From Clostridia bacterium (GTDB taxonomy: Bacteria; Bacillota_A; Clostridia; Oscillospirales; CAG-272): DNA of 11,956 bases. The notes below the pieces were generated by a model. That model was given only the letters and a program-made list of their open reading frames with translations, searched no databases and was not told where the DNA came from. The translations under genes were made by a program, and so were the position numbers. Of the stretch, positions 1-6,385 are shown in pieces (within the stretch, counting starts at the first letter, position 1; every line of letters starts with the position of its first letter). The stretch lies in assembly GCA_017533545.1 (NCBI GenBank), contig JAFXHW010000241.1:1-11956 (forward strand). The letters are read 5' to 3'.

Positions 1-68
1 CTTCACTTTTCACTAAATCGGCGTGTACGGATTTTTTGGAAAGTAATAAGTAATAGTGAATAGTGAAG
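1..68. repeat. Imperfect inverted repeat with short tandem repeats at window edge
   Basis: CTTCACTTTTCACTA at 1-15 is the reverse complement of TAGTGAATAGTGAAG at 54-68 at 14 of 15 positions. Between and around the arms are drifting 7-nt direct repeats of the type AGTAATA/GTGAATA (about 42-75). This simple-repeat style is common between genes of gut Clostridia. The element may extend left of the window. No coding sequence is visible here, and whether it is mobile cannot be judged from one copy. Confidence 0.45.
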
Positions 69-78
69 AAGTGAGGTA

Positions 79-100
79 GCTTTTCGCTTTGGCGAAAAGC
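79..100 (+). terminator. Perfect 9-bp hairpin, possible terminator of an upstream gene
   Basis: GCTTTTCGC (79-87) and GCGAAAAGC (92-100) form a perfect stem around a TTTG loop. It is followed by AT-rich DNA (ATTATAATTATT) rather than a clean T run, so terminator function is plausible but not certain. It could instead belong to the repeat element at 1-75. It lies just upstream of the promoter at 117-145, so either way it insulates the orphan gene from upstream transcription. Confidence 0.4.
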
Positions 101-116
101 ATTATAATTATTAAGG

Positions 117-145
117 TTGCAAAGTAATAGGTTTTGTGGTATAAT
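117..145 (+). promoter_or_regulatory. Sigma-A-type promoter of the orphan gene
   Basis: TTGCAA at 117-122 and TATAAT at 140-145 are separated by exactly 17 bp. The -10 box lies 24 bp before the ATG at 170. A longer reading frame starting with TTG at 134 would begin between the two promoter boxes, which argues for the ATG at 170 as the true start. Confidence 0.75.
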
Positions 146-169
146 GAAAGCAAGAAAGGCGGTGTTGAT

Positions 170-610
170 ATGCAAATAATCGAAGGCAAAGAATACTTAG
201 CAATTATGGAATTGTTCATCGAGCAATTTGTTGATCAGAGTTCAATTATTTATTTGGAACGCATTAAGAAAAAGCATCGTTTTTCAGACGGACTATTTCA
301 AAAGGGATATTTTTGGGAATGCCTAAAGGAACGTAATCGAAAAAACGAAAAATATTGTATTGATATATTATCAAACAAATGTGAATTTTATGTCATGTGG
401 GATATTTTAAGCTCGGAGCAAATATGCGTACCGGATTACTATAAATATCCGATGGAGTCCTGTTTGAAGCTTTCATTTCAAGAGTATTTGAAAAAAATTA
501 ACACTTTTCCCGAAGATATTTATCTTTTTGACGATACTTTTACCTGGTGCGTTATTTTGACACACGAAGATGACGGAAAGAGAAGATATTGTTTATCGGT
601 TGGATGTTAA
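170..610 (+). CDS. Orphan small protein, unknown function
   Basis: A 146-residue protein I do not recognise. The ATG at 170 is chosen because AAAGGCGGTG (155-164) precedes it at good spacing and a TTG further upstream falls inside the promoter. There is no signal peptide or membrane segment, so it should be cytosolic. The N-terminal half is mixed charge with a Lys-rich patch (KKKH near residue 35). The C-terminal half has aromatic and beta-prone stretches, including DIYLFDDTFTW followed by VILTHEDD, and it ends in SVGC. The acidic 'LFDDTFTW...THE' style resembles small immunity-like or housekeeping orphan proteins of Clostridia, but this is only an impression. It has its own promoter, and fliB-like follows 60 bp later with no terminator between, so read-through is possible. 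The DNA is visibly more AT-rich than the neighbouring genes, which may reflect later acquisition. Confidence 0.75.
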   Translation: MQIIEGKEYLAIMELFIEQFVDQSSIIYLERIKKKHRFSDGLFQKGYFWECLKERNRKNEKYCIDILSNKCEFYVMWDILSSEQICVPDYYKYPMESCLKLSFQEYLKKINTFPEDIYLFDDTFTWCVILTHEDDGKRRYCLSVGC

Positions 611-633
611 ACGTACTATTTACATAGAGTTCG

Positions 634-639
634 TATAAT
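634..639 (+). promoter_or_regulatory. Possible -10 box before the FliB-like gene
   Basis: TATAAT at 634-639 sits 31 bp before the ATG at 671. No convincing -35 box is found at 16-18 bp. TTTACA at 619-624 is only 9 bp away, too close to pair with it. Treat this as a weak or regulator-dependent promoter, or as a chance match. Confidence 0.3.
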
Positions 640-670
640 ACTGCCAAACAGACAAACAAAAGGACATATC

Positions 671-1555
671 ATGAAGCTCTACGCGCCAAAATACTACAAA
701 AATTTCCGCTGCATTGCCGACAAATGCACTCACAGCTGCTGCATCGGCTGGGAAATAGATATCGACAGCGACACGCTGGAAAAATACAAATCTCTCTCGG
801 GCGGATACGGCGATATTATCGCTGACAGCATTTCGACCGACGAGACGCCCCATTTTAAGCTTTGCGAGAACGACAGATGCCCTCATCTCGATGGGAACGG
901 ACTTTGCAGGATCATTTTAAATATCGGCGAGGATCATCTTTGCGATATCTGCCGTCTTCACCCGCGATTTTTCAACTATACCGACGTCGCAGAGGTGGGA
1001 CTGGGGATGTCCTGCGAGGAGGCGGCAAGGCTCATTCTAAGTTCGCCCGACTATGCGGAGATCGAAGAAACAGGTGATGCGGACGTCCTTGCCGATGATG
1101 TCGATTTTGACGGCCGCGCCGAGCGAAGCCGAGTTTTTGATATGCTGCAGGAGCGAGAATGCTCCTATCAGGAAAATTTAGAAAAGATATACCGCCAATA
1201 CTCGATAGAATCGGGCGAGGACAGCGAATGGCAAAAAATGCTTGACACGCTTGAGTATCTTGACGAAAGTCACAGAAATTTGTTTTTAAGCTACTCGTCG
1301 TCTTGCCGTCCGATCGGCAAGGACGAATATCTTGAGCGTTTTTTTGCTTATTTTGTCTATCGGCACTGTACCGAGGCGCTGAACGGGGAGGACTTTCGCG
1401 ACCGGTTGGCCTTCTGTCTCTTTTGCGAGCGGCTCTTTGCATCGCTGATATGCGCTGAGAATGCCGATGAGCTTTGCGATATCGTGTCTTTGGCAAGAAT
1501 AATATCGGAGGAGATCGAATATTCCGACGACAACACCTTTGCTTTGATGTGCTGA
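671..1555 (+). CDS. FliB-like Cys-cluster protein (putative lysine N-methylase)
   Basis: The 294-residue product opens with APKYYKNFRC and a C-x4-C-x3-CC cluster (Cys14, 19, 23, 24) followed by IGWEIDID. A second cluster follows: Cys65, Cys70, Cys79, Cys91, Cys94, ending in CDICRLHPRF. This is the signature of the FliB family, named for flagellin lysine N-methylase of Salmonella and related to YkgJ-type cysteine-cluster proteins thought to bind metal. FliB proteins are usually near 350-400 residues, so this one is short at its variable, acidic C-terminal half. No flagellar gene is near, so flagellin is not an obvious substrate. The product has no signal peptide and should be cytosolic. The start is supported by AAAGGA about 6 nt upstream of the ATG. 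No terminator follows, and the cotH promoter begins 9 bp after the stop. Confidence 0.8.
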   Translation: MKLYAPKYYKNFRCIADKCTHSCCIGWEIDIDSDTLEKYKSLSGGYGDIIADSISTDETPHFKLCENDRCPHLDGNGLCRIILNIGEDHLCDICRLHPRFFNYTDVAEVGLGMSCEEAARLILSSPDYAEIEETGDADVLADDVDFDGRAERSRVFDMLQERECSYQENLEKIYRQYSIESGEDSEWQKMLDTLEYLDESHRNLFLSYSSSCRPIGKDEYLERFFAYFVYRHCTEALNGEDFRDRLAFCLFCERLFASLICAENADELCDIVSLARIISEEIEYSDDNTFALMC

Positions 1556-1564
1556 TTAAAAAAC

Positions 1565-1593
1565 TTGCACCATCTGCGTTTTTGTGCTATAAT
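1565..1593 (+). promoter_or_regulatory. Extended -10 sigma-A promoter of the cotH-like gene
   Basis: TTGCAC at 1565-1570 and TATAAT at 1588-1593 have a 17-bp spacer. TGC directly before the -10 box makes an extended -10 element. The -35 box lies 9 bp beyond the FliB-like stop codon. The ATG is 40 bp downstream of the -10 box, giving a leader of roughly 30 nt. Confidence 0.85.
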
Positions 1594-1608
1594 ACACATA
1601 AGTATCCA

Positions 1609-1635
1609 ATATTTTACCGAAAGGCGAAAAAATAT
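1609..1635 (+). promoter_or_regulatory. Hairpin enclosing the ribosome binding site (copy A)
   Basis: ATATTTT (1609-1615) can pair with AAAATAT (1629-1635), which includes the first two bases of the ATG at 1634. Inside it, CC-GAAA-GG (1617-1624) can form a short stem with a GNRA-type tetraloop that contains part of the AAAGG ribosome binding site. The outer stem is pure A/T, so it would be weak and possibly temperature- or protein-dependent. It is identical in copy B. A regulatory role is inference. Confidence 0.35.
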
Positions 1636-3145
1636 GATGTTAAAACGAATTTTTGCATTTTTTCTGGCAATTCTGTTTACTGTAATGACCTTCGCTTCTT
1701 GTGTTGACGGTAATGTGAATACAACGGAAACGACCGCAGAAGAAACGACTGCGGAAGAAACGACCGCAGAAGAAACGACTGCGGAAGAAACGACTGCAGA
1801 GGAAACGACTGCAGAAGAAACGACCGAAGAGGAAACGACTGCAGAAGAAACGACCGCAGAAGAAACGACCGCAGAAGAAACGACTGCACAGGAAGAACCC
1901 TTTGAAGAAACGATTCCCACCGTATACATGTACGATATGGGTGGAAACGTACCGCTTACTGATCTTCAGAAATCGCAGGGCGAGATCGTTGTAAAATACA
2001 AATACGTCAGCGGCAGTAAGGATATAGACAGCTTTGAATGCTACTGCGAAATAAAGATCCAGGGCGCATCGTCGGCAGGATATCCCAAAAAGAATTTCAC
2101 CGTTAAATTCTTCAAGGATGCCGATCTCGAAAGCAAGCTGAAGGTTGATCTCGGCTGGGGCAAGGAAAACAAGTATTGCATGAAGGCAAATTACGTTGAC
2201 TCATCGCAGGCGAGAAACGTTGTCGGTGCAAAGCTGTTTGCCCAGGTCGTTGCCAGCCGCGAAAACATCAATCCCGGACTTGCTTCTGCCCCCAACTACG
2301 GCGTTATCGACGGATATCCCGTTTTGGTTTATATTAACGATCAGTTCCACGGCATCTATACCATGAACATCCCGAAGGACGAGTGGATGTTCGGCATGGA
2401 AGGCGATGAGGATTCAAGAGAAGCGCTGCTCATGGCCGATCGGTGGTCCGATTCCGTACAGCTCAAACAAGAGATCGGCGGTGATTTCGAGGACTACGGC
2501 TGGGAGGTAGAATACTGCTCCACCGATGACGAAACATGGATAAAAGACAGCTTTAACGAGCTTATTTCGCTTATCAACTGCGGCGATAAAGACAGAATAA
2601 AGGCAGAGCTTGCCGATCACCTTGATATCGAGGCGGCTATCGACAATATGCTGTTCACCTATTTCATCAGCGCTGCCGATAATCTCGCAAAGAACGTGCT
2701 TTGGGCAACGTACGACGGCAAGGTGTGGATCCCATCGATGTATGATATGGACGGCACCTTTGGAATTTATTTCAACGGTCAGCCGCTCGGCACAAACATT
2801 GCCTATGATGCCAAACCCAACTGTCCGAGTGTCAATCCGCACGGACTTATATCGGTAGAGCCGAGTGCGTCCAAGCTGTATATCGTTTTGCTGGAATGCT
2901 TTGGCGATGAAGTTGAGGCAAGATGGAAATTCCTGCGTCAGGACATTCTGACTGTAGAAAATGCGTCGGCATTATTTGACGAATTTCTCGAAAAAATACC
3001 GAAGGATGTATACAACCGCGATTTTGAAAATTGGCCCGGTGTGCCCTATTTTGAGAGCAATCTGAAGAGTATGTACAGATTCCTTGAAGCGCACGCTCCC
3101 CGCCTCGATAAGTTCTTCAACACATTCAACAAGTTCAGTAAATAA
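1634..3145 (+). CDS. CotH-kinase-like lipoprotein with ETTAE-repeat linker
   Basis: A 503-residue exported protein. The start at 1634 follows AAAGGCG at good spacing; an adjacent ATG at 1637 is the alternative. Residues 1-22 are a signal peptide ending in FASC, a slightly non-canonical lipobox (Phe at -3), with Cys23 as the lipidation site. Residues 32-86 are eleven ETTAE-type repeats, a likely wall-spanning linker. The rest matches the CotH family, protein kinases of atypical fold known from Bacillus spore coat (CotH phosphorylates CotB and CotG) and also found in clostridial surface and cellulosome proteins. Visible family motifs are IQGASSAGYPKKNFTVKF (about 142-159, with candidate ATP-binding lysines), KANYVDSSQARNVVGA (about 184-199), the DNxxxN motif at D349/N350/N354, and the metal-binding D371-M-D373 followed by GTFG. 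All key residues seem present, so it should be active. The target is unknown. No spore-coat gene is near, which favours a vegetative cell-surface role. It has its own promoter and terminator. Confidence 0.88.
   Translation: MMLKRIFAFFLAILFTVMTFASCVDGNVNTTETTAEETTAEETTAEETTAEETTAEETTAEETTEEETTAEETTAEETTAEETTAQEEPFEETIPTVYMYDMGGNVPLTDLQKSQGEIVVKYKYVSGSKDIDSFECYCEIKIQGASSAGYPKKNFTVKFFKDADLESKLKVDLGWGKENKYCMKANYVDSSQARNVVGAKLFAQVVASRENINPGLASAPNYGVIDGYPVLVYINDQFHGIYTMNIPKDEWMFGMEGDEDSREALLMADRWSDSVQLKQEIGGDFEDYGWEVEYCSTDDETWIKDSFNELISLINCGDKDRIKAELADHLDIEAAIDNMLFTYFISAADNLAKNVLWATYDGKVWIPSMYDMDGTFGIYFNGQPLGTNIAYDAKPNCPSVNPHGLISVEPSASKLYIVLLECFGDEVEARWKFLRQDILTVENASALFDEFLEKIPKDVYNRDFENWPGVPYFESNLKSMYRFLEAHAPRLDKFFNTFNKFSK
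1727..1891 (+). repeat. Eleven 15-bp tandem repeats encoding ETTAE
   Basis: The unit GAAACGACYGCNGAA is repeated eleven times in frame, giving ETTAE with two variants (ETTEE at unit 7, ETTAQ at unit 11). Synonymous alternation ACT/ACC and GCA/GCG is partly arranged as a higher-order 30-bp unit near the start, a sign of expansion by slipped-strand copying. Because the unit is a multiple of three, copy changes alter linker length without breaking the frame. The Thr-rich acidic linker sits between the lipid anchor and the CotH domain. Confidence 0.95.
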
Positions 3146-3147
3146 AC

Positions 3148-3182
3148 AAAAAGCTTTTGCCCAAAAGGGCAAAAGCTTTTTT
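3148..3182 (+). terminator. Intrinsic terminator after the cotH-like gene
   Basis: A 15-bp perfect stem: AAAAAGCTTTTGCCC (3148-3162), AAAA loop, GGGCAAAAGCTTTTT (3167-3181). It begins 2 bp after the stop codon and ends in a T run. It separates cotH from the 5'-nucleotidase gene, whose promoter starts 15 bp later. Confidence 0.93.
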
Positions 3183-3196
3183 ATGCTATTCGCCAA

Positions 3197-3225
3197 TTGC
3201 GCCATCTGCGTTTTTATGCTATAAT
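3197..3225 (+). promoter_or_regulatory. Extended -10 sigma-A promoter of the 5'-nucleotidase gene
   Basis: TTGCGC at 3197-3202 and TATAAT at 3220-3225 have a 17-bp spacer, with TGC directly before the -10 box. The geometry is identical to the cotH promoter, so the two genes probably respond to the same signals. Confidence 0.85.
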
Positions 3226-3307
3226 ACATATAAATATCCAATATTTTACCGAAAGGCGAAAAAATATGATGTTAAAACGAATTTCCGCACTTTTTCTGGC
3301 AATTCTG
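3197..3307 (+). repeat. Expression/secretion cassette repeat, copy B
   Basis: This is the second copy of the block at 1565-1675, offset by exactly 1632 bp. It carries the promoter, leader, ribosome binding site and first 14 codons of the 5'-nucleotidase gene. Four of the seven mismatches are between the -35 region and the start of the leader, and three are in the signal-peptide codons. The leader and ribosome binding site, including the hairpin that can enclose it (3241-3267), are unchanged. Confidence 0.9.
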
Positions 3308-5164
3308 ACCGTTCTTTCGCTGTCCTTGGCAGTAAACGCATCTGCCGGTACCGAAAGCAATGAGATCACCGTTCTTTTTACTCACGACCTTCATTCCCAC
3401 CTCCTTCCCTCGGCAAACGAAACGGGTGAGGGCGAATATGGCGGATATGCCCGTCTTATGACGGCTATAAAGCAGGAAAAAGCGCTCGATCCCAATGCGA
3501 TATTGGTCGACGGCGGCGACTTTTCGATGGGCTCGCTCTTCCAGACGGCCTATCCCACCTCTGCTATTGAGCTTCGTATCATGGGCAAGATGGGCTATGA
3601 CGTTACCACCTTCGGCAACCACGAATACGACTATCTTCAGACCGGACTGAAAAATATGCTCAATGCCGCAGCTGCAAGCGGCGAGAGACTGCCTGAGCTC
3701 GTATGCGCAAACTATCTGCCTCCCGTTGATGGCGAAGATGGCTATGATGCCGAGCTTTGGGCGGCATACAACGCCTACGGAGTTAAAAATTACACCATTC
3801 TGGAGCGAGGCGGCGTTTATTACGCCATATTCGGCATTTTCGGTGCCGATGCCGACGATTGCGCTCCCAATTCGGGCATGGTATATAAAGATCCCATCGC
3901 CGTTGCCGATGAAATGGTTAAGGCGGCGGTTGCCGAATGCGAGGATAAGTACGGCGCTCACCCCGTTGTGATCTGCCTTTCGCACAGCGGCACCTCGGGC
4001 GGCGAGGGCGAGGATTATGAGCTCGCCAAGGCGGTAAGCGGCATCGACGTTATCGTTTCCGGACACACCCATACCACTCTCAAAGAGGCCATAAAGGTCA
4101 ACGATACTTTTATCGTGTCTGCCGCGGAATACGGACGCAACCTCGGCGTGCTGAAGCTCTCGTTTGACGGCGACAAGGTTACTTTGCGCGACTATTATTT
4201 TGATAAGATCGACGAAAACGTTGCCGACGACAGCGAGATCGCCGCACTTGTCGACGAATACAAGTCGGCCGTTGAAGCGGACTACCTCTACAAATACGGC
4301 TTTACTTTCGATCAGGTTCTCGTAAACAACAAATACACCTTTGACACCGTCGATCAGGTTTACGCCACCCAGCACGAATCCACCCTCTGCAACATCTTTT
4401 CCGACGCATACAAGTGGGCCGTTGAGCGCGCAAGCGGCAAAAAGGTTGATGTAGCCATCACCGCCGCCGGTGTTATCCGCGGAAGTTTGCCCGTCGGAGA
4501 TGTGACCGTTTCCGACGTATTCAATGCCGCATCGCTCGGCGTGGGTACCGAGGGCGAGCTTATCGGAATATATTTGCTCGGCAAGGATCTCAAAAATGCG
4601 CTCGAACTCGATGCTTCCGTTCAGCCTCTTATGAGATCGGCACAGCTTTTTATGTCGGGTATTGAGTACTCATTTAACCAGAACCGTATGATCTTCAACA
4701 AGATCGATTATGCAATGCTCCAAAACGAGGACGGCACTCTTGAGAAGATTGACAACGACAAGCTCTATTTCGTCGTTGCGGGTATGTATATGGGTCAGAT
4801 GCTCGGTTCGGCCGAGGAGACCTCGATGGGCATACTCACCATCACTCCCCGCGATGAAGAGGGCAATCCGATCGCGGTCAGCGACCTTGTAAATCACGTT
4901 GTCAAGGACGAAAACGGAAATCCTTTGAAGGAATGGTGTGCCATTGCCGAATACCTTGACGAGATGGATGGCGAGATAGACGGCAGATATGCCGAAACCG
5001 ACGGCCGCAAGGTGGTATACAAGAGCTTAAATCCCGTTGATCTCGTGCGCAACGCGAACGTATTTACATATGCTGTTATCGCTATTGCCGTGATACTTGT
5101 TGCAGCTATTGTGCTCATCGTACGTGCTGTAGTAAAGAAGAGCAAAAAGAAAAAAGCGGCGTAA
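3266..5164 (+). CDS. Membrane-anchored metallophosphatase / 5'-nucleotidase (UshA type)
   Basis: A 632-residue two-domain enzyme expected to hydrolyse nucleotides or related phosphoesters outside the cell, for phosphate and nucleoside salvage. Residues 1-27 are a signal peptide (cleavage likely after ASA). The calcineurin-like metallophosphatase domain shows its metal ligands in order: D41-x-H43, GGD85, GNH119E, a histidine in CLSHSG, and GHTH near residues 260-270. The C-terminal 5'-nucleotidase domain has the HESTLCNIFSDA motif (about 370-381) and AAGVIRG (about 400-406). The latter keeps the Arg but lacks the Asn of the usual NGGGIR motif, so substrate range may differ from classic UshA. 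The protein ends in one membrane helix (about 602-619) and a Lys-rich cytoplasmic tail, so it is anchored by its C terminus instead of being released. The start at 3266 is set by AAAGGCG and by exact correspondence with the cotH start. It is monocistronic, with its own promoter and terminator. Confidence 0.93.
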   Translation: MMLKRISALFLAILTVLSLSLAVNASAGTESNEITVLFTHDLHSHLLPSANETGEGEYGGYARLMTAIKQEKALDPNAILVDGGDFSMGSLFQTAYPTSAIELRIMGKMGYDVTTFGNHEYDYLQTGLKNMLNAAAASGERLPELVCANYLPPVDGEDGYDAELWAAYNAYGVKNYTILERGGVYYAIFGIFGADADDCAPNSGMVYKDPIAVADEMVKAAVAECEDKYGAHPVVICLSHSGTSGGEGEDYELAKAVSGIDVIVSGHTHTTLKEAIKVNDTFIVSAAEYGRNLGVLKLSFDGDKVTLRDYYFDKIDENVADDSEIAALVDEYKSAVEADYLYKYGFTFDQVLVNNKYTFDTVDQVYATQHESTLCNIFSDAYKWAVERASGKKVDVAITAAGVIRGSLPVGDVTVSDVFNAASLGVGTEGELIGIYLLGKDLKNALELDASVQPLMRSAQLFMSGIEYSFNQNRMIFNKIDYAMLQNEDGTLEKIDNDKLYFVVAGMYMGQMLGSAEETSMGILTITPRDEEGNPIAVSDLVNHVVKDENGNPLKEWCAIAEYLDEMDGEIDGRYAETDGRKVVYKSLNPVDLVRNANVFTYAVIAIAVILVAAIVLIVRAVVKKSKKKKAA

Positions 5165-5174
5165 ATGAAAAACA

Positions 5175-5208
5175 AAAAAGGCATATCTCTTTCGAGATAT
5201 GCCTTTTT
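5175..5208. terminator. Bidirectional intrinsic terminator between convergent genes
   Basis: AAAAAGGCATATCTC (5175-5189), TTTC loop, GAGATATGCCTTTTT (5194-5208) form a perfect 15-bp stem with an A run on one side and a T run on the other. It lies 10 bp after the 5'-nucleotidase stop and about 90 bp beyond the gpsA stop on the other strand, so it can serve both. Confidence 0.9.
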
Positions 5209-5297
5209 AATTACCGTACTAATTGAAGTGCTTATAAGGAAAGCTGTCGGATGAATTAACAGTTACGAGATATAAAGAACCGACAATAGCGGTGTGA
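5209..5297. other. Intergenic gap between convergent genes
   Basis: Nothing firm is visible. A short inverted repeat TGTCGG (5245-5250) / CCGACA (5280-5285) encloses about 29 bases with no T run next to it. No reading frame with a ribosome binding site is seen. Confidence 0.4.
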
Positions 5298-6326
5298 TCA
5301 AATGTAATTGAATGCTGAACCGCTCAATTCGGATTTGAGTTCCCTTGACATCAGCATCTGAATAGCCTTGGAAGCTTCCATCCTGCCGTCGCATATTGCA
5401 TCGACCGTTTCAACTATCGGCATTTCCACGTTGTATTTTTGAGCCAATTTAATAGCAGCGGGCAAAGCATTGATTCCCTCAACAACCATGCCGACTTTCA
5501 GGATTGCTTCATCTACAGCGACGCCTTGTCCTATCAGCATGCCGCAGCGATTGTTGCGGCTGTGCATACTGGTTGCGGTAACGATCAGATCTCCGATACC
5601 CGCCAAGCCGCCGAATGTTTGCTCTTTGCATCCCATTGCGGTGCCCAAAAGGGAGATCTCGGCAATTCCGCGCGTAATAAGCGCGGCTTTTGCATTATCT
5701 CCGCATCCGAGTCCGGCCGCAATACCGGAGGATAGGGCAATAATGTTCTTTAATGCGCCGCAAAGTTCTACTCCGCGAACGTCGTCGTTGGTATATACTC
5801 GCATGCATCCGACAGAAAATACATCCTGCACTGTCGAAGCCGCCTTGACATCGTTACTTGCCGCTGTGATAGCCGTGGGGAGATCCTTAATTACTTCTTC
5901 TGCATGAGTGGGACCGGAAAGAGCAACCAATTTTACCGTGGGATTCTGAAGCTCGTCTGCGATAATCTCAGTCATCGTATATAGCGTTTGAGCTTCAATT
6001 CCCTTGGCAACATCCACGATTATCTGTCCGTTGGATATATAGGGCGCCGCCTTTCTTGCAGTTGCTCTGACAAAGGGCGACGGAACTGCAAACACCAATA
6101 TATCCATACCTAAACAAGCTTTTTTTATATCCTTTGTATATGCGATTTGCTTTGGCAGATCGACATCGGGGAAGTTCGGATGCCTTTTTGTTGCCAAAAG
6201 ATCATCTATCTCCTGTTCAACAGCAGACCAAACGGTTACCGAGTTGCCTGCATTGCAAAGCATTCTTGCAAGAGCAACGCCCCACGTGCCTGCGCCCAGG
6301 ATACCGATTTTCATTTTGTTTTGCAT
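5298..6326 (-). CDS. gpsA: Glycerol-3-phosphate dehydrogenase [NAD(P)+]
   Basis: A complete 342-residue GpsA. It reduces dihydroxyacetone phosphate to sn-glycerol-3-phosphate in the cytosol, the entry step of phospholipid synthesis. The N-terminal Rossmann motif is GAGTWG (11-16), followed by FAVPSPFVR (about 79-87), VAKGIE with Lys109, and LSGPTHAEE (136-144). The C-terminal domain has the catalytic-lysine segment ELCGALKN with Lys193, then GCGDNAKAALITRG (207-220), LAGIGDL (241-247), SRNNR (256-260) and VEGINA. Length and motifs are typical. The ATG at 6326 is chosen because GGAGGG lies 7 nt upstream; a TTG at 6365 has no such site, and an internal ATG at 6314 is too far from it. It has its own promoter and lies 183 bp downstream of the DUF4153 gene with no clear terminator between, so some read-through is possible. 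The usual lipid or ribosome-biogenesis neighbours (plsY, der) are absent on the visible side. Confidence 0.97.
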   Translation of the reverse strand: MQNKMKIGILGAGTWGVALARMLCNAGNSVTVWSAVEQEIDDLLATKRHPNFPDVDLPKQIAYTKDIKKACLGMDILVFAVPSPFVRATARKAAPYISNGQIIVDVAKGIEAQTLYTMTEIIADELQNPTVKLVALSGPTHAEEVIKDLPTAITAASNDVKAASTVQDVFSVGCMRVYTNDDVRGVELCGALKNIIALSSGIAAGLGCGDNAKAALITRGIAEISLLGTAMGCKEQTFGGLAGIGDLIVTATSMHSRNNRCGMLIGQGVAVDEAILKVGMVVEGINALPAAIKLAQKYNVEMPIVETVDAICDGRMEASKAIQMLMSRELKSELSGSAFNYI

Positions 6327-6385
6327 TGCTTTGCCCTCCGTCAATTTTTTATCGCACTTTTGCAAAATTATGAGTTTACCTTACT

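Larger units (their letters stand above)
1565..1675 (+). repeat. Expression/secretion cassette repeat, copy A
   Basis: This 111-bp block contains the promoter, 5' UTR, ribosome binding site and first 14 codons of the cotH-like gene. It matches 3197-3307 without gaps, with seven mismatches (at 1569, 1584, 1597, 1602, 1653, 1654 and 1658). The segment 1603-1652, covering the UTR, ribosome binding site and first codons, is identical in both copies. Similarity stops abruptly inside the signal-peptide coding region and just before the -35 box, while the mature proteins are unrelated. Confidence 0.9.

Noticed and set aside
134..169. Upstream TTG start extending the orphan gene by 12 codons
   Set aside because: This start lies between the -35 and -10 boxes of the gene's own promoter, and the ATG at 170 has a proper ribosome binding site.
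1727..1891. CRISPR array or regulatory iteron array
   Set aside because: The repeats are contiguous 15-bp units with no spacers, stay in frame inside a gene and encode a linker.
1357..1929. 190-residue minus-strand reading frame rich in SSAVV repeats, plus a second one at 1677-1889
   Set aside because: Both are antisense shadows of the ETTAE tandem repeat, whose 15-bp unit lacks stop codons in these frames. There is no ribosome binding site, and the plus-strand frame has clear CotH homology.
3272..4375. 367-residue minus-strand reading frame opposite the 5'-nucleotidase
   Set aside because: The length comes from biased codon use of the sense gene. The translation shows no domain, and it has no promoter or ribosome binding site, while the sense strand has all metallophosphatase motifs.
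5245..5285. TGTCGG/CCGACA inverted repeat as a gpsA terminator
   Set aside because: Only 6 bp, with a 29-nt loop and no T run. The hairpin at 5175-5208 is a far better candidate.
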